Counted from the first letter of the stretch, positions 27,281-36,403 are shown. The stretch: DNA of 64,000 nt from Leptospira noumeaensis (GCF_004770765.1 NZ_RQFK01000028.1:248001-312000), one strand, 5' to 3'. Numbers and translations are program-made. Notes: generated by a model from the sequence alone, not told the origin.

Positions 27281-28222
27281 TTATATTTGGATCGGATTTT
27301 GATTGAAAGCGGGAAATCTAATTTCAAAAATAGTTCCATTCTTTTTTTCGATTAAGATAGTTCCGCGTAACTGTTTGACTAAGTTCTTAACAAGAGTCAG
27401 TCCAATACCTTTTCCATCAAAAAGATCGTTTTCCATTCCAAATCCATTGTCTCTAACGACAAAAACAAAATTATTCTGTAGTTGACTCAAATTCACCTCA
27501 ATCCTTCCGTGATTTCTATTCAGAAAAGCATGACGAAAGGAATTGGAAACAAGTTCATTTAAAATAAGACCCATCGGAATCGCACGATCCAAATCCATTT
27601 CCAATCCCTCTTCAATGCTTTCAATCAACTCAATGTTATTTTTATCAGTCACATACATAATTTTAAGATTAGTCAGAATAGAATTAAAAATCAAATTCAG
27701 ATCCACATATAATAGGTTAGGTGATCCATAGATAATTTTATGAACCGAAGCAATCGCCATAATTCGATTTTGAATCAAACCCAATGAGGTAGTTAATTTA
27801 GAATCATTTTCTGATTCCGCTTGCATTGCCAAAAGACCGGAAATAATTTGTAAGTTGTTATTAACGCGGTGATGAATTTCAGTAAGTAATTTCGATTTTA
27901 ATTGTAGATCGGATTTAATTTGCCTTTCATGTTCAATTCTTTTAGTTTGTTCTTTTTTTACTGAATGTACATATAAAAAAATCAACAAAAACATAACATA
28001 AAGATCTTTACAAAAACCTTCATAATCATCAAAATAATCAATCCCATAACCATGTTCAAATAAATTAGATATACTTATATAACAAGGAATGATTGCGAGA
28101 ATTAAAACAAATATACCTTCACCACGATAGGTTGGTCTACGAACCAAAGTTTTGAGAATCACGTAAATTGCGATCCCATAAACAATCAAAGATAAAAAAT
28201 TAAGAATGACTATCAGATTCAT
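27281..28222 (-). CDS. Membrane sensor histidine kinase (HisKA_2 type)
   Basis: The 313-residue protein has about three membrane helices in the first 90 residues, a short coiled coil, then the HisKA_2 dimerisation helix EIHHRVNNNLQIISGL with the phospho-acceptor at H117/H118. A HATPase domain follows, with the N-box LNELVSNSFRHAF and the G-boxes VRDNGFGM and GKGIGLTLVKNL. There is no large sensing domain. It is preceded, one base apart, by an 88-residue membrane protein that probably completes the sensor. No response regulator is adjacent. Confidence 0.88.
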   Translation of the reverse strand: MNLIVILNFLSLIVYGIAIYVILKTLVRRPTYRGEGIFVLILAIIPCYISISNLFEHGYGIDYFDDYEGFCKDLYVMFLLIFLYVHSVKKEQTKRIEHERQIKSDLQLKSKLLTEIHHRVNNNLQIISGLLAMQAESENDSKLTTSLGLIQNRIMAIASVHKIIYGSPNLLYVDLNLIFNSILTNLKIMYVTDKNNIELIESIEEGLEMDLDRAIPMGLILNELVSNSFRHAFLNRNHGRIEVNLSQLQNNFVFVVRDNGFGMENDLFDGKGIGLTLVKNLVKQLRGTILIEKKNGTIFEIRFPAFNQNPIQI

Positions 28223-28223
28223 A

Positions 28224-28490
28224 CTAACGAAACGATTCCAAAATTTCTTTTTTTAAACTGATCAAAAACAGAAGAGAGGAAATGAAAAAAAAGGAATGTT
28301 CTAAAATATTAAAAAAATCTGGAAAAATAAAACCTTCCGCAACTGTAAAAATATTACTGAGCCATACACAGAAAAAACTTAGAATCAAAAAATAAAATTT
28401 GGGAATAAGTCCCGTCCAAAACAAACGCAAAGTAATGAGTAAACCTATGCTATCAAAAATAAGATTTAATACTTCACTTATTTGATACAT
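28224..28490 (-). CDS. Small membrane protein cotranscribed with histidine kinase
   Basis: The 88-residue protein is almost entirely three membrane helices with few charged loops, ending in KKEILESFR. It ends one base before the histidine kinase gene on the same strand, so both are made together. It resembles the split N-terminal membrane part of a sensor kinase rather than an enzyme. No family is recognised. Confidence 0.65.
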   Translation of the reverse strand: MYQISEVLNLIFDSIGLLITLRLFWTGLIPKFYFLILSFFCVWLSNIFTVAEGFIFPDFFNILEHSFFFISSLLFLISLKKEILESFR

Positions 28491-28672
28491 ATTTCACCAA
28501 ACCAACCAAATTCATCGATTTCCTAGAGGACAAAGTATAACAGAGTTTCGTCTATGGTAAAGTGATAATTTGAAAAAAAGGGAACATAAGATCCGGAAAG
28601 AACCTTATCGAATTCATCTGCTTGAAATAAATTTTGATTGATTAGGATTTCAAATCTTACATACAAAACAAA

Positions 28673-29170
28673 ATGGAAAATTTTCCCTATCTGCCTTTTT
28701 CTGCCAAAATTGAAATTATAGGAATCAATCCATTTGTTTTTTTACCTACTCCCGTTTTACACAAATTAATGTTACAAGCTGGTATAGATAAGGGCAAAAT
28801 CAGAGTTTGCTTAAAAATAGAAGGTTTTGAATTTACACAAACGCTAGTTAAATATAGTGGTCATTGGAGGTTGTATTTAAACACACCAATGCGATTAAAG
28901 GCAAAAAAAGAAGTTGGTGATCAGGCAAATTTTGAAATTAAATTCAATCCGGAAGAAAAAGTACATCCTGAATCTCCGGAGCTAAAAAAAGCGTTAACCC
29001 TAAATAAAGAGGCAAAAGTTAAATTCCAAAGTTTAAGCCCTTCTCTTCAAAACGAAATCATGAGATACATTTCTGGACTCAAATCAGAGAAAACTAAGGA
29101 AGAAAATGTCGGTCGAGCCATTCAATATTTACTAGGCAAAGGTAAATTTTTGGGCAGGAAAACAAAATAA
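28673..29170 (+). CDS. DUF1905 / YdeI (bacteriocin-protection-like) protein
   Basis: The 165-residue protein has the DUF1905 beta barrel in the first 95 residues (FVFLPTPVLHKLMLQAG, with GHWRLYLNTPMRLKA). The YdeI/OmpD-associated helical C-terminus follows (LSPSLQNEIMRYISGLKSEKT, then RAIQYLLG). This family is often annotated as bacteriocin protection, but the role outside enterobacteria is unknown. It is a single gene facing the convergent peptidase gene. Confidence 0.82.
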   Translation: MENFPYLPFSAKIEIIGINPFVFLPTPVLHKLMLQAGIDKGKIRVCLKIEGFEFTQTLVKYSGHWRLYLNTPMRLKAKKEVGDQANFEIKFNPEEKVHPESPELKKALTLNKEAKVKFQSLSPSLQNEIMRYISGLKSEKTKEENVGRAIQYLLGKGKFLGRKTK

Positions 29171-29198
29171 TCTCCGCCGAAACATTACAAAACAAATT

Positions 29199-30185
29199 TC
29201 ATACCAAATCAATTGGATTCGTTTTAGCCAGTCGCAACACATCTGTTAAAAACTTTCTATGACTAATGATCGATTCTTGTTTGGCTTCACGAGCAGGATT
29301 AAAGATCCCTCTTTTACGAAACACCTTCCATGGATCTAATTGGATGTCTGACCAAGTTCCAATCTCCAAAGTCAATGGTAAAAACCTGGAACCATTGGAA
29401 CCGATTTCTACTTTTGTTTTCTGGTATTCATTGTACAATCTGTCCCAAAGATCACCATGTGTTGTATAAGTTTCACTCTGTGGCCCAAAACGATATAAAA
29501 TATGATTAAATTTAGTTGTTAGGTGATTTGCAATTTTCTGAAACAAAGTTTCATCAACGCATTGTTCATGAGTTCCAGCATAAGGCCACCAAACATGATC
29601 TACAACACCGAAACCGGAATGAATATCAACCACCGGAATCATCGCGTTTTCAGCAGGAACAAAATATTCATTATAAAAACGATCTAATACTTTTGATTCA
29701 GCTTGGAGAACATTCCCTCTATAATAAGGAAACACATTGGAAAGTTTATGGCCTCCAAAAAAGAAAGGAGCTTTTACCGCCTCTACACCAGAGTTTCTCA
29801 TTAAATCAACCCCACCAGGATTGGATCTACGTTTGAGAGCAACTCCACCTGGATTTAAAATGGGAATACAAACAATGCCAAGTTCTCCATCCTTAATCTC
29901 CCGATACAACTCCGATGTTTTACGAGCAAAAAGATCATCCAAAAAATCCAATAGAACTCGGATCCCAATGGTTTCTAATCCATGAACTCCTGCGACAAGA
30001 CCGGATAGATTTCTTTTGATCGCTTTTTCCCTTCCAATTTCTAATACATAGATCGGGAAACGAAAACCTTCTTTAGTTTTTGTGGAAAATCCAAATTGTT
30101 TAAACCGAACTAGTTTACCACCTAACTTTACGATTTTCAAAATTCTGTTTTCGTATCGATTGAGACGTTTCATTCCTCTGAGCAT
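29199..30185 (-). CDS. M14-type zinc carboxypeptidase / deacylase-like protein
   Basis: The 328-residue protein has zinc ligands H68 and E71 in AGVHGLET, a third histidine in VVDIHSGFG and a catalytic glutamate in LTLEIGTWSD, the layout of the M14 carboxypeptidase/succinylglutamate desuccinylase clan. IPILNPGGV precedes an RSNPGGVDLMRN region that often contacts substrate. No signal peptide is present, so it is probably cytoplasmic. It may trim peptides or deacylate amino acids. It converges on the YdeI-like gene. Confidence 0.83.
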   Translation of the reverse strand: MLRGMKRLNRYENRILKIVKLGGKLVRFKQFGFSTKTKEGFRFPIYVLEIGREKAIKRNLSGLVAGVHGLETIGIRVLLDFLDDLFARKTSELYREIKDGELGIVCIPILNPGGVALKRRSNPGGVDLMRNSGVEAVKAPFFFGGHKLSNVFPYYRGNVLQAESKVLDRFYNEYFVPAENAMIPVVDIHSGFGVVDHVWWPYAGTHEQCVDETLFQKIANHLTTKFNHILYRFGPQSETYTTHGDLWDRLYNEYQKTKVEIGSNGSRFLPLTLEIGTWSDIQLDPWKVFRKRGIFNPAREAKQESIISHRKFLTDVLRLAKTNPIDLV

Positions 30186-30432
30186 TAATGATTAACCTAC
30201 AAACTTTTGTTGTTTCGCTAAAACGACGGAACCGAAGCACCGGCAGATCTCAATATCTCAAATAGATTCGATTTGGAGAAATTCTATTTAATGAATTTTT
30301 ATTACAATTTGATTACGAAAAACCAACTCAGGATTAAGCTAAGAACTTAATTATTAACGAATTACCAATAAACCAAATAGAAATTTGTGAATTTCATTTA
30401 CGAGTGAATTAGATTCCTTTTCAGTTTAAACA

Positions 30433-31386
30433 ATGAAACAATCTCTACCGAAGGCCAAACTCCAAAAATTCAAAGAAGAATCCATCACATCCAATGGAAT
30501 CAAAATCAATTTGGGAATTTGGCCGGGAAAAAAACAAACGATTGTTTGCCTACATGGTTTATCGGGAAATTTGTATTCTATGAAATCTTTAGCAGAACGT
30601 CTGCATCATTTAGGATACAAGGTTATTTCCTATGACTTACGTGGCCGAGGGAAGTCAGACAAACCAAATTCCGGATACGGATTTCAAAATCATATCGAAG
30701 ATTTAAAGGGTCTCATCGCTCACTACAAAATCAAAAATCCAATATTTTTTGCTCACTCTTTTGGTTGTATGATTGCTCTGCGTTATGCGATTCATTACCC
30801 AGATTCAGTTCAAGGAATGATACTTATGGATGGAGGAGGACTTCTAACACTACCAAAAAGAATCCAAGTTTTAAAAGTATTAAAACATTCTTTTGAAAGA
30901 TTAGATGTTACCTTTTCAACGATATCCGAATATCTAAAATTAATTCAAAACTCTCCACTTGTGCCGAAATGGTCAAAAGAAATAGAAGAATACTTCCGGT
31001 TAGAACTGATGAAAACCAAAGGTGGTTTTGTTTGTCATATGCCTGGATATGTTATGGAAGAGGAATTAAAAGAAATGGGAGGATCCATGCATTTTCTAAA
31101 TATACTAAAGTATTTAATTTGTGACCCCAAAAGAGTCCTTTCAAAAATGAAAGAAAACAGATCATTGGAATTTAAAAAAATAAAACCCCCAACTCTCATC
31201 CTTCGTGCCACAGAAATGAATTTATTCCCAAACGATGATTTATTACCAAAAACATCTTTTGAATTTATGTTAAAACAAATCCCCAACTCCCGTGGCAAAG
31301 AAATCAAAACCAACCACTACGGAATCCTTTTTGACAAAATCAAGGAGAGGGATTCGGTGATTGAAGAATTTTTGAATGAATGTTAG
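30433..31386 (+). CDS. Alpha/beta hydrolase
   Basis: The 317-residue protein has a complete alpha/beta-hydrolase pattern: HGLSGN as oxyanion loop, YDLRGRGKSDKP, nucleophile S109 in AHSFGCMIA, MDGGG, an acid after PTLILRATEMN and a late histidine in KTNHYGIL. The lid region (about 150-230) is large and helical. No signal sequence is seen. A serine esterase or C-C bond hydrolase is plausible; the substrate is unknown. A 53-codon frame overlaps its end and may be coupled to it. Confidence 0.86.
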   Translation: MKQSLPKAKLQKFKEESITSNGIKINLGIWPGKKQTIVCLHGLSGNLYSMKSLAERLHHLGYKVISYDLRGRGKSDKPNSGYGFQNHIEDLKGLIAHYKIKNPIFFAHSFGCMIALRYAIHYPDSVQGMILMDGGGLLTLPKRIQVLKVLKHSFERLDVTFSTISEYLKLIQNSPLVPKWSKEIEEYFRLELMKTKGGFVCHMPGYVMEEELKEMGGSMHFLNILKYLICDPKRVLSKMKENRSLEFKKIKPPTLILRATEMNLFPNDDLLPKTSFEFMLKQIPNSRGKEIKTNHYGILFDKIKERDSVIEEFLNEC

Positions 31387-31537
31387 GATTCTATTTTTAC
31401 TCTATTTCTTTTGGGAAGTTCCATTTGGTCCAATCAACTGGTTGGTTGGTGTAGGTATCATCGATTTCAAACAAAATCACTTTGGTGTGCAACTGCGAAT
31501 TTTTGAAATAGCTCTATATGTCCCAATCGATTTATAA
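31376..31537 (+). CDS. Possible small membrane protein overlapping the hydrolase 3' end
   Basis: An ATG inside the last codons of the hydrolase opens a 53-codon frame. The product, beginning MNVRILFLLYFFWEVPFG, is hydrophobic and tryptophan-containing, then more polar (FKQNHFGVQLRIFE). It occupies most of an otherwise empty 250-base gap on the same strand. No ribosome-binding site stands out, and I do not recognise a family, so chance cannot be excluded. Confidence 0.35.
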   Translation: MNVRILFLLYFFWEVPFGPINWLVGVGIIDFKQNHFGVQLRIFEIALYVPIDL

Positions 31538-31636
31538 AATAACAAATATCAAAAAATCATAATGACAATTAAGAAATACAGGGAACGTACATTCACATTG
31601 ACTAATTTTCGCACAATTCCTAAGTTATGTTGAGAT

Positions 31637-32221
31637 ATGAAAGATATGGAATCAGAACGTTGTTCCTGGTGTTTGAAATTTGAGCAATACATAAAGTATC
31701 ATGATGAAGAATGGGGAGTGCCTGTCCATGATGACCAAACTCATTTTGAATTTTTGATCCTTGAGGGTGCACAAGCAGGACTCAGTTGGTCTACCATCTT
31801 AAAAAAACGTGAAGGTTACAGAAAGGTGTTTGTTAACTTTGATCCAACAAAAGTGGCAAAGTTTACAGATAAAAAATTAGAAAAAATCCTCTTAGATCCA
31901 TCGATCATTCGTAATCGATTGAAGGTATATGCCGCGGTAAATAATGCAAAACGGTTTCTAGAAATTCAAAAGGAATTCGGTTCCTTTGACAAATACATTT
32001 GGAGTTTTGTAAATCACAAACCAATTCAAAATCGAAGGAAAAGTTTGAAAGAAGTTCCCGCGACAACCAAAGAATCAGATCTCTTGAGTAAAGATCTGAT
32101 CAAACGTGGTTTTAAGTTTGTTGGTAGTACGGTAATCTATGCGCATATGCAAGCATGTGGCCTTGTCAACGACCACATTGAAAGTTGTTTTCGGTATAAA
32201 GAAATAGTTTCTATCTCTTAA
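31637..32221 (+). CDS. tag: DNA-3-methyladenine glycosylase I
   Basis: The 194-residue Tag protein excises 3-methyladenine from alkylated DNA. CSWC near the start and H/C residues at the end (the YAHMQACGLVNDH region) are the zinc-binding set, and YHDEEWGVPVHDD plus EGAQAGLSWSTIL are the strongly conserved base-pocket segments. The ATG at 31637 or at 31646 could be the start; the difference is three residues. It acts alone in base-excision repair, and no adaptive-response genes are adjacent. Confidence 0.95.
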   Translation: MKDMESERCSWCLKFEQYIKYHDEEWGVPVHDDQTHFEFLILEGAQAGLSWSTILKKREGYRKVFVNFDPTKVAKFTDKKLEKILLDPSIIRNRLKVYAAVNNAKRFLEIQKEFGSFDKYIWSFVNHKPIQNRRKSLKEVPATTKESDLLSKDLIKRGFKFVGSTVIYAHMQACGLVNDHIESCFRYKEIVSIS

Positions 32222-32250
32222 ATACTCCATAAATTATTCCATATCTGGGA

Positions 32251-32637
32251 TTATAATTTTTCCGCCACCACAACAGCTTTGATCATTTTCCAGCCGCCTT
32301 CTTCAAAGTAGAAGGTGTACATAGATTGGAATTTCATAACCTTACTTTTCAAATCTGCTTTCACAAAACCAAACTTGTCCAAAAAATCAATCGAATGGAT
32401 ATTCACCGATCTTTCTACTCCTCCAATTTTTCCATCCTTTAACGACTCAATGTACTTCATTTTATTGGAACTGAAAATGAGATCACTCCCTTTGATATAT
32501 ACACTATCTGCATACTCAGTATGAAACTTTTTTTCTACTGCCAAGGTATTACCCTCATCAATGTTTTTCATTAACATAAGAAATTCTTCTTTTAAAGAAT
32601 CCTCATTCATTTCAGCCTTTATTTGATTTGTGATCAT
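32251..32637 (-). CDS. NTF2-like (SnoaL/lumazine-binding type) protein
   Basis: The 128-residue protein has the cone-shaped NTF2 pattern: an initial helix with EEFLMLMKNIDEGN, then paired strands ending in MYTFYFEEGGWKMIKAVVVAE. It has no obvious catalytic set. It has a strong AAAGGAGG site and lies 87 bases after the MarR gene on the same strand. A 26-base perfect palindrome matching the MarR gene's own operator stands before it, so it is the probable regulated target. Confidence 0.75.
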   Translation of the reverse strand: MITNQIKAEMNEDSLKEEFLMLMKNIDEGNTLAVEKKFHTEYADSVYIKGSDLIFSSNKMKYIESLKDGKIGGVERSVNIHSIDFLDKFGFVKADLKSKVMKFQSMYTFYFEEGGWKMIKAVVVAEKL

Positions 32638-32690
32638 AGTTTCCTCCTTTAATCACGAAAGTTTTAAGATTTAATCATTCATAGAAAACT

Positions 32691-32716
32691 CTATTTGTTG
32701 CTATAGCAACAAATAG
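32691..32716. promoter_or_regulatory. 26-bp perfect palindrome, likely MarR operator
   Basis: The 26 bases read the same on both strands; the core is TTGTTGCTATAGCAACAA. It is 54 bases upstream of the NTF2-like gene and just after the MarR stop. The same core with two changes overlaps the MarR start at 33161-33184, which points to the adjacent MarR protein as binder. Confidence 0.75.
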
Positions 32717-32724
32717 TAAAAAAA

Positions 32725-33162
32725 TTAATCTATCGATTCTTCATAAATTTGATCAATAATTCGTTTGAAAGTTTTAAAATCTTGTGTGGATAGTTTTTTA
32801 AACATTCGTTTTCGTTCCTCCGTCACAACAGAAGCCATCAAATGATAGATCTCAGAACCTTTTTTGGTTGGATACACTTGATTTTTTCTACGATCTTCTG
32901 GATCCGCTTGGATTTTGATCCAACCCTTTTCTTCCATATTGCGAAGGGCTCTTGCCATGGAAGGTCTATCATCAAAATCTCGCCCCAAATCCGACTGGCT
33001 ACATCCAGGTTGTTTCATCAAACGAACTAGAACAAACCACTGTTCGGGAAAGAGATCAAGCCCATTAGCTGCTGCCAAACGCATAAACTGACGTCGCAAA
33101 GAACGCACCGTCCTATAAATCAAATATGCATAGGAATTTTCTAAATCAAATGAATCCGACAT
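32725..33162 (-). CDS. MarR-family transcriptional regulator
   Basis: The 145-residue winged-helix regulator has SLRRQFMRLAAANGLDLFPEQWFVL as its dimer and first-helix region (given here only as a landmark), recognition helix CSQSDLGRDFDDRPSMA and wing DPEDRRKNQVY. MarR proteins bind palindromes as dimers and release them on binding small phenolic or oxidant ligands. A palindrome overlaps its own start codon, indicating autorepression, and a second copy precedes the downstream NTF2-like gene. Confidence 0.92.
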   Translation of the reverse strand: MSDSFDLENSYAYLIYRTVRSLRRQFMRLAAANGLDLFPEQWFVLVRLMKQPGCSQSDLGRDFDDRPSMARALRNMEEKGWIKIQADPEDRRKNQVYPTKKGSEIYHLMASVVTEERKRMFKKLSTQDFKTFKRIIDQIYEESID

Positions 33163-33184
33163 ATTGTTGCCATAACAACAATAT
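33161..33184. promoter_or_regulatory. Autoregulatory operator at the MarR start codon
   Basis: ATATTGTTG and CAACAATAT are exact 9-base arms around CCATAA, overlapping the MarR start codon. The core TTGTTGCCATAACAACAA differs at only two positions from the palindrome at 32691-32716. Confidence 0.75.
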
Positions 33185-33426
33185 AGAATTACCTTTTCTT
33201 GTCTATAAAAAATTAATTACCAAATGTAGGCGCGTTTACTAACTTTCTTTTGCTCCAAATTCATAAAAGGCTCCTAACTCAGTATTCGGATATATACCTT
33301 TATTGAATTTCAAATTTAAAACAAATAAATTTACAATAACACCAAACCAATAACAATCTTCTTGACGGAAAAGACATCCTAAATATAGTCTAAAGTTTTT
33401 GCTTAAAATAAATTGGAGTATTGAAT

Positions 33427-33843
33427 ATGAATACTAAAAACAAAATCTATATGACTCATTTTGATTATAATCGACTAAAAACAATGGTTCTAGATTATAA
33501 AAAAAGAAATATAACAAACGGCAATCTAAAAGATTTGTTAGGGGAAATGGAAAGAGCTCAAAAAGTAGACTCTCAGTCAATTCCACCTAACTACGTCACT
33601 ATGAATTCTGTGATTGAACTTAAAAATCTAGAAGAACTAGAGTTTCAAGAATTTCGATTGGTATTTCCAGAAGATGCAAATACCGAAGAAAACAAAATTT
33701 CCGTACTCGCACCCATCGGAACAGCTGTTTTAGGTTATAAAACGGGAGATGTCATCCAATGGAAAGTCCCTGGCGGAGAAAACCAGTTCCAAATTACCAA
33801 AATCAAATACCAACCAGAAGCCAACGGAGATTTTCATCTTTAA
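33427..33843 (+). CDS. GreA/GreB-type transcription-elongation-factor protein (Rnk-like)
   Basis: The 138-residue protein ends with the GreA/GreB C-terminal FKBP-like domain (MNSVIELKN, FRLVFPEDANTEENKISVLAPIGTA, then GYKTGDVIQWKVPGG), preceded by a short N-terminal part without the long coiled coil of GreA. This is the Rnk (nucleoside diphosphate kinase regulator) layout; such proteins bind RNA polymerase near the secondary channel. I choose the ATG at 33427, six codon positions after GGAG, over the TTG at 33421. A structured repeat follows directly. Confidence 0.85.
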   Translation: MNTKNKIYMTHFDYNRLKTMVLDYKKRNITNGNLKDLLGEMERAQKVDSQSIPPNYVTMNSVIELKNLEELEFQEFRLVFPEDANTEENKISVLAPIGTAVLGYKTGDVIQWKVPGGENQFQITKIKYQPEANGDFHL

Positions 33844-33875
33844 GTGAAGTTACAAACTTAACTTTAGTTAGTTTT

Positions 33876-33990
33876 GCGTTCCCAATCAAATCCAAGACAT
33901 AACTCTAATAGATCAATGGGCCGGGCTCCTTCGGGGTCCGCTCACGCTCCCGTCTGCCTTCGGCAGACCAAGCCCTTCAGATCCCTAACG
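33876..33990 (+). repeat. GC-rich structured dispersed repeat, copy A
   Basis: It starts GCGTTCCCAAT and ends ATCCCTAACG, with GGGCCGGGCT in the middle pairing with AAGCCC near the end. An internal hairpin, GTCTGCC with GGCAGAC, has a three-base loop. The element sits between the ends of two convergent genes. Copies B, C and D are at 47947, 56349 and 59272. Confidence 0.8.
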
Positions 33991-33994
33991 TTTG

Positions 33995-34360
33995 TCATAC
34001 TTCATTTAAAACAGTTTTACACTGAGTGGAAATTGATGTCTCATGTTGAAATAAACATTTTAAAATACGACCACCGCCAGGAATGATCCAACGACAATAT
34101 TCGCTCACGTCTTCTTTACAAAAACCTTGTGACTTAGTTTTCATTGCATCAGAAAGTGTACTCTGGGCGGTTTCACATGCGTCTGATAAATTTTTCCCAC
34201 GTTCCTTCAAACATTGTAAAATTCGAGCCTTTGTATGTTTTACTCCCTGACAGTAATTGACGATCTCAGGTTGGCAAATTTCATAAATGGTTTTTGTTTC
34301 TGCAAACAAACCAAAATGAAAACAAAAAATAAGAATCAGTGACAAACGTTTCATAAACAA
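33995..34360 (-). CDS. Secreted cysteine-rich-repeat protein
   Basis: The 121-residue product has a signal peptide (FCFHFGLFAE) and then two cysteine-rich repeats of the type found in the Golgi apparatus protein GLG1 (PF00839). Each has spaced cysteines, as in CQPEIVNYCQG, ILQCLKERG, DACETA and again FCKEDVSEYC, ILKCLFQH. Disulfide-bonded periplasmic or secreted protein; the role is unknown in bacteria. Two possible starts (M1 and M3) differ by two residues. Confidence 0.82.
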   Translation of the reverse strand: MFMKRLSLILIFCFHFGLFAETKTIYEICQPEIVNYCQGVKHTKARILQCLKERGKNLSDACETAQSTLSDAMKTKSQGFCKEDVSEYCRWIIPGGGRILKCLFQHETSISTQCKTVLNEV

Positions 34361-34533
34361 ATAAATCCTCTATACCTAGAATGATTTTCTACAATTTCTA
34401 AAATTTTAATTTTCGTATCTGTAAATTGACAAAACAAGTCCATTATTTTGAATCAATTGTATTTTTTATTGAGCAAAAAAAGTTATCTTTACCAAATTCC
34501 TTATTCCAAAATACTACTTTTGCAGAATTTTCC

Positions 34534-35154
34534 CTATCTCTGGTACAAAGAGAACAATAACGATGACGGTAGGTGGAGGAAATGGCCAAATTTCAAGATT
34601 TGGTTGAGTAACGACTGTTTTATGACACCGTTTTTGATATAACGGTGCGCAGAAGTAATAGCAGGATACGGAAGCAAAACCGGCCACAAAATTTTTCTAA
34701 ACTTTAAACTTAATTCCGTGTCCTCAAATATCGCTTCAATGCTTAAATCCGACATCCATAACCTGCGATCAAAAAAAACACAGTGATCAAGATAAACAAT
34801 TCCTTTCCACTCCAAACGAATGAAATTAGAATACCATGAAATAAAACGCAACAGAACGTGATTCTTGTCAAATTGATGGAAAAATCCACCCCAAATCATT
34901 TTTCTATTCGAATCACAACTTAGCTTGATTAGGTGATCAATTGCTTCTTTCGGAAGCCCAGTTCTTGGGTGATGAAACAGTACCACCTCACCTTTAGATC
35001 GATGAAAACCAGTATTCAATCTTTCAGCCCTTGTGAATGCTTCTTTGGTGGATATTAGAATGATTTCAACTTGGGGATGGTTCCAATATGTTTGGAGAGA
35101 ATCCTGAAATAATGAATTTTCTCCGCTGTCTGTGGGGATGACGATACTTAACAT
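34534..35154 (-). CDS. Glycosyltransferase family 2-like protein
   Basis: The 206-residue protein begins MLSIVIPTDSGEN, the first strand of GT-A glycosyltransferases, followed by EIILIST and RLNTGFHRSKGEVVLFHHPRT, where a DxD-like site would lie but is replaced by HHP. FEDTELSLKFR resembles the catalytic acidic segment near the end. It is shorter than most GT2 enzymes (about 250-300) and lacks membrane helices. A sugar transferase for surface polysaccharide is plausible but not proven. Confidence 0.72.
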   Translation of the reverse strand: MLSIVIPTDSGENSLFQDSLQTYWNHPQVEIILISTKEAFTRAERLNTGFHRSKGEVVLFHHPRTGLPKEAIDHLIKLSCDSNRKMIWGGFFHQFDKNHVLLRFISWYSNFIRLEWKGIVYLDHCVFFDRRLWMSDLSIEAIFEDTELSLKFRKILWPVLLPYPAITSAHRYIKNGVIKQSLLNQILKFGHFLHLPSSLLFSLYQR

Positions 35155-35212
35155 CGAAACGATCCTTCTGGATTTAAAGTAAAAAAATCCAGAAGGTTGA
35201 ATAGCAAATTTT

Positions 35213-36388
35213 TTAATACTCTGGATTCTCTAAAACAATTGCAATGCCTTGACCGCCGCCAATACAAAGGGAAGCCACCCCATATCGGAACTTTTTTCTC
35301 CGCAGTTCATAGGCGAGAGTCAGAATCACACGTGTTCCGCTTGCACCGAGTGGATGCCCAATAGCAATGGCTCCTCCATTTACGTTCGTTTTTTCTGGAT
35401 CTAAATTCAACTCTTGGATTACCGCTAGTGTTTGCGCTGCATATGCTTCATTGATTTCATAGAGATCCACTTCATCTATACGAAGCCCCGCATTTTGTAA
35501 TGCCTTGGGAATGGCAAATACTGGTCCAAGGCCCATCATTTTAGGGTCGCAACCAACATTCGCATATCCTAATATTTTAGCGAGTGGCCGAATGTTTTTG
35601 GAACGAGACCATTCTTCAGAGCTTATCAATAAAGACGCTGCTCCATCATTGATCCCTGATGAATTTCCAGCTGTGACAGTTCCTTCTTTAGAGAAAGCCG
35701 TGGGAAGTTTTTGTAAACTATCAACACAAGATAACCCTCGGATCTGCTCATCTCTTTGAATGAGTGAAACATTTTTTCCTTTGCTCGGGATTAAAATCAT
35801 TTCGTCAGAAAAAATTCCACTCTCACTGGCTTTTTCGGCTCGGACTTGTGAGATACCAGCCCATTCATCTTGCTTCAACCTAGAAATTTTGAAATGGTTT
35901 GCAATGTTTTCTGCTGTCAAACCCATCGTTAGATCCACATAACAATCAGTAAGACTTTGAGCCAAACGATCTTCCACAGGAGTATCACCATATTTATTCC
36001 CCCACCGAAGATTTTTCATAACAAAAGGGGCATTACTCATAGATTCTGTTCCCCCAACAAGGATTAGGTTGTTTTCCCCTGATAGAATTTTACGGGAACC
36101 AATGACTACACTTTCCATTCCCGATCCACACAAACGATTCACAGTAAGCCCACTGGAACTTTCTTTAAGACCAGATTTCAGCCCAATATGCCTTGCTAAG
36201 TAAGCAGAATCTTTATCATCTTGAATCACATTCCCGTAAATCGATTCTTCAATTTCTTCCGGATCCAAACCAGTTTTACGAATTGTTTCTTTTGCGGTAA
36301 TAACTCCGAGCTCCGAAGAACTATAATCTTTCAGACCTCCACCAAATTTTCCAAAGGGAGTTCTCACTCCGTCCAAAATAACTACCAT
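35213..36388 (-). CDS. Acetyl-CoA C-acyltransferase (thiolase)
   Basis: The 391-residue thiolase has active-site C87 in NRLCGSG, H345 in AIGHPLGASG and C375 in CIGGGQG. It condenses or cleaves acyl-CoA. I start at ATG 36388, six bases after AAAAGGAG; the TTG two codons earlier is unlikely. A perfect 18-base palindrome lies 16-33 bases upstream, matched upstream of the adjacent MarR gene, so substrate-dependent derepression in beta-oxidation or ketone metabolism is likely. Biosynthetic and degradative thiolases cannot be told apart here. Confidence 0.93.
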   Translation of the reverse strand: MVVILDGVRTPFGKFGGGLKDYSSSELGVITAKETIRKTGLDPEEIEESIYGNVIQDDKDSAYLARHIGLKSGLKESSSGLTVNRLCGSGMESVVIGSRKILSGENNLILVGGTESMSNAPFVMKNLRWGNKYGDTPVEDRLAQSLTDCYVDLTMGLTAENIANHFKISRLKQDEWAGISQVRAEKASESGIFSDEMILIPSKGKNVSLIQRDEQIRGLSCVDSLQKLPTAFSKEGTVTAGNSSGINDGAASLLISSEEWSRSKNIRPLAKILGYANVGCDPKMMGLGPVFAIPKALQNAGLRIDEVDLYEINEAYAAQTLAVIQELNLDPEKTNVNGGAIAIGHPLGASGTRVILTLAYELRRKKFRYGVASLCIGGGQGIAIVLENPEY

Positions 36389-36403
36389 ATTCAACTCCTT
36401 TTA

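Noticed and set aside
34448..34642. Plus-strand frame of 64 codons before the glycosyltransferase
   Set aside because: It overlaps the well-supported minus-strand glycosyltransferase and has no family, signal or ribosome-binding support.
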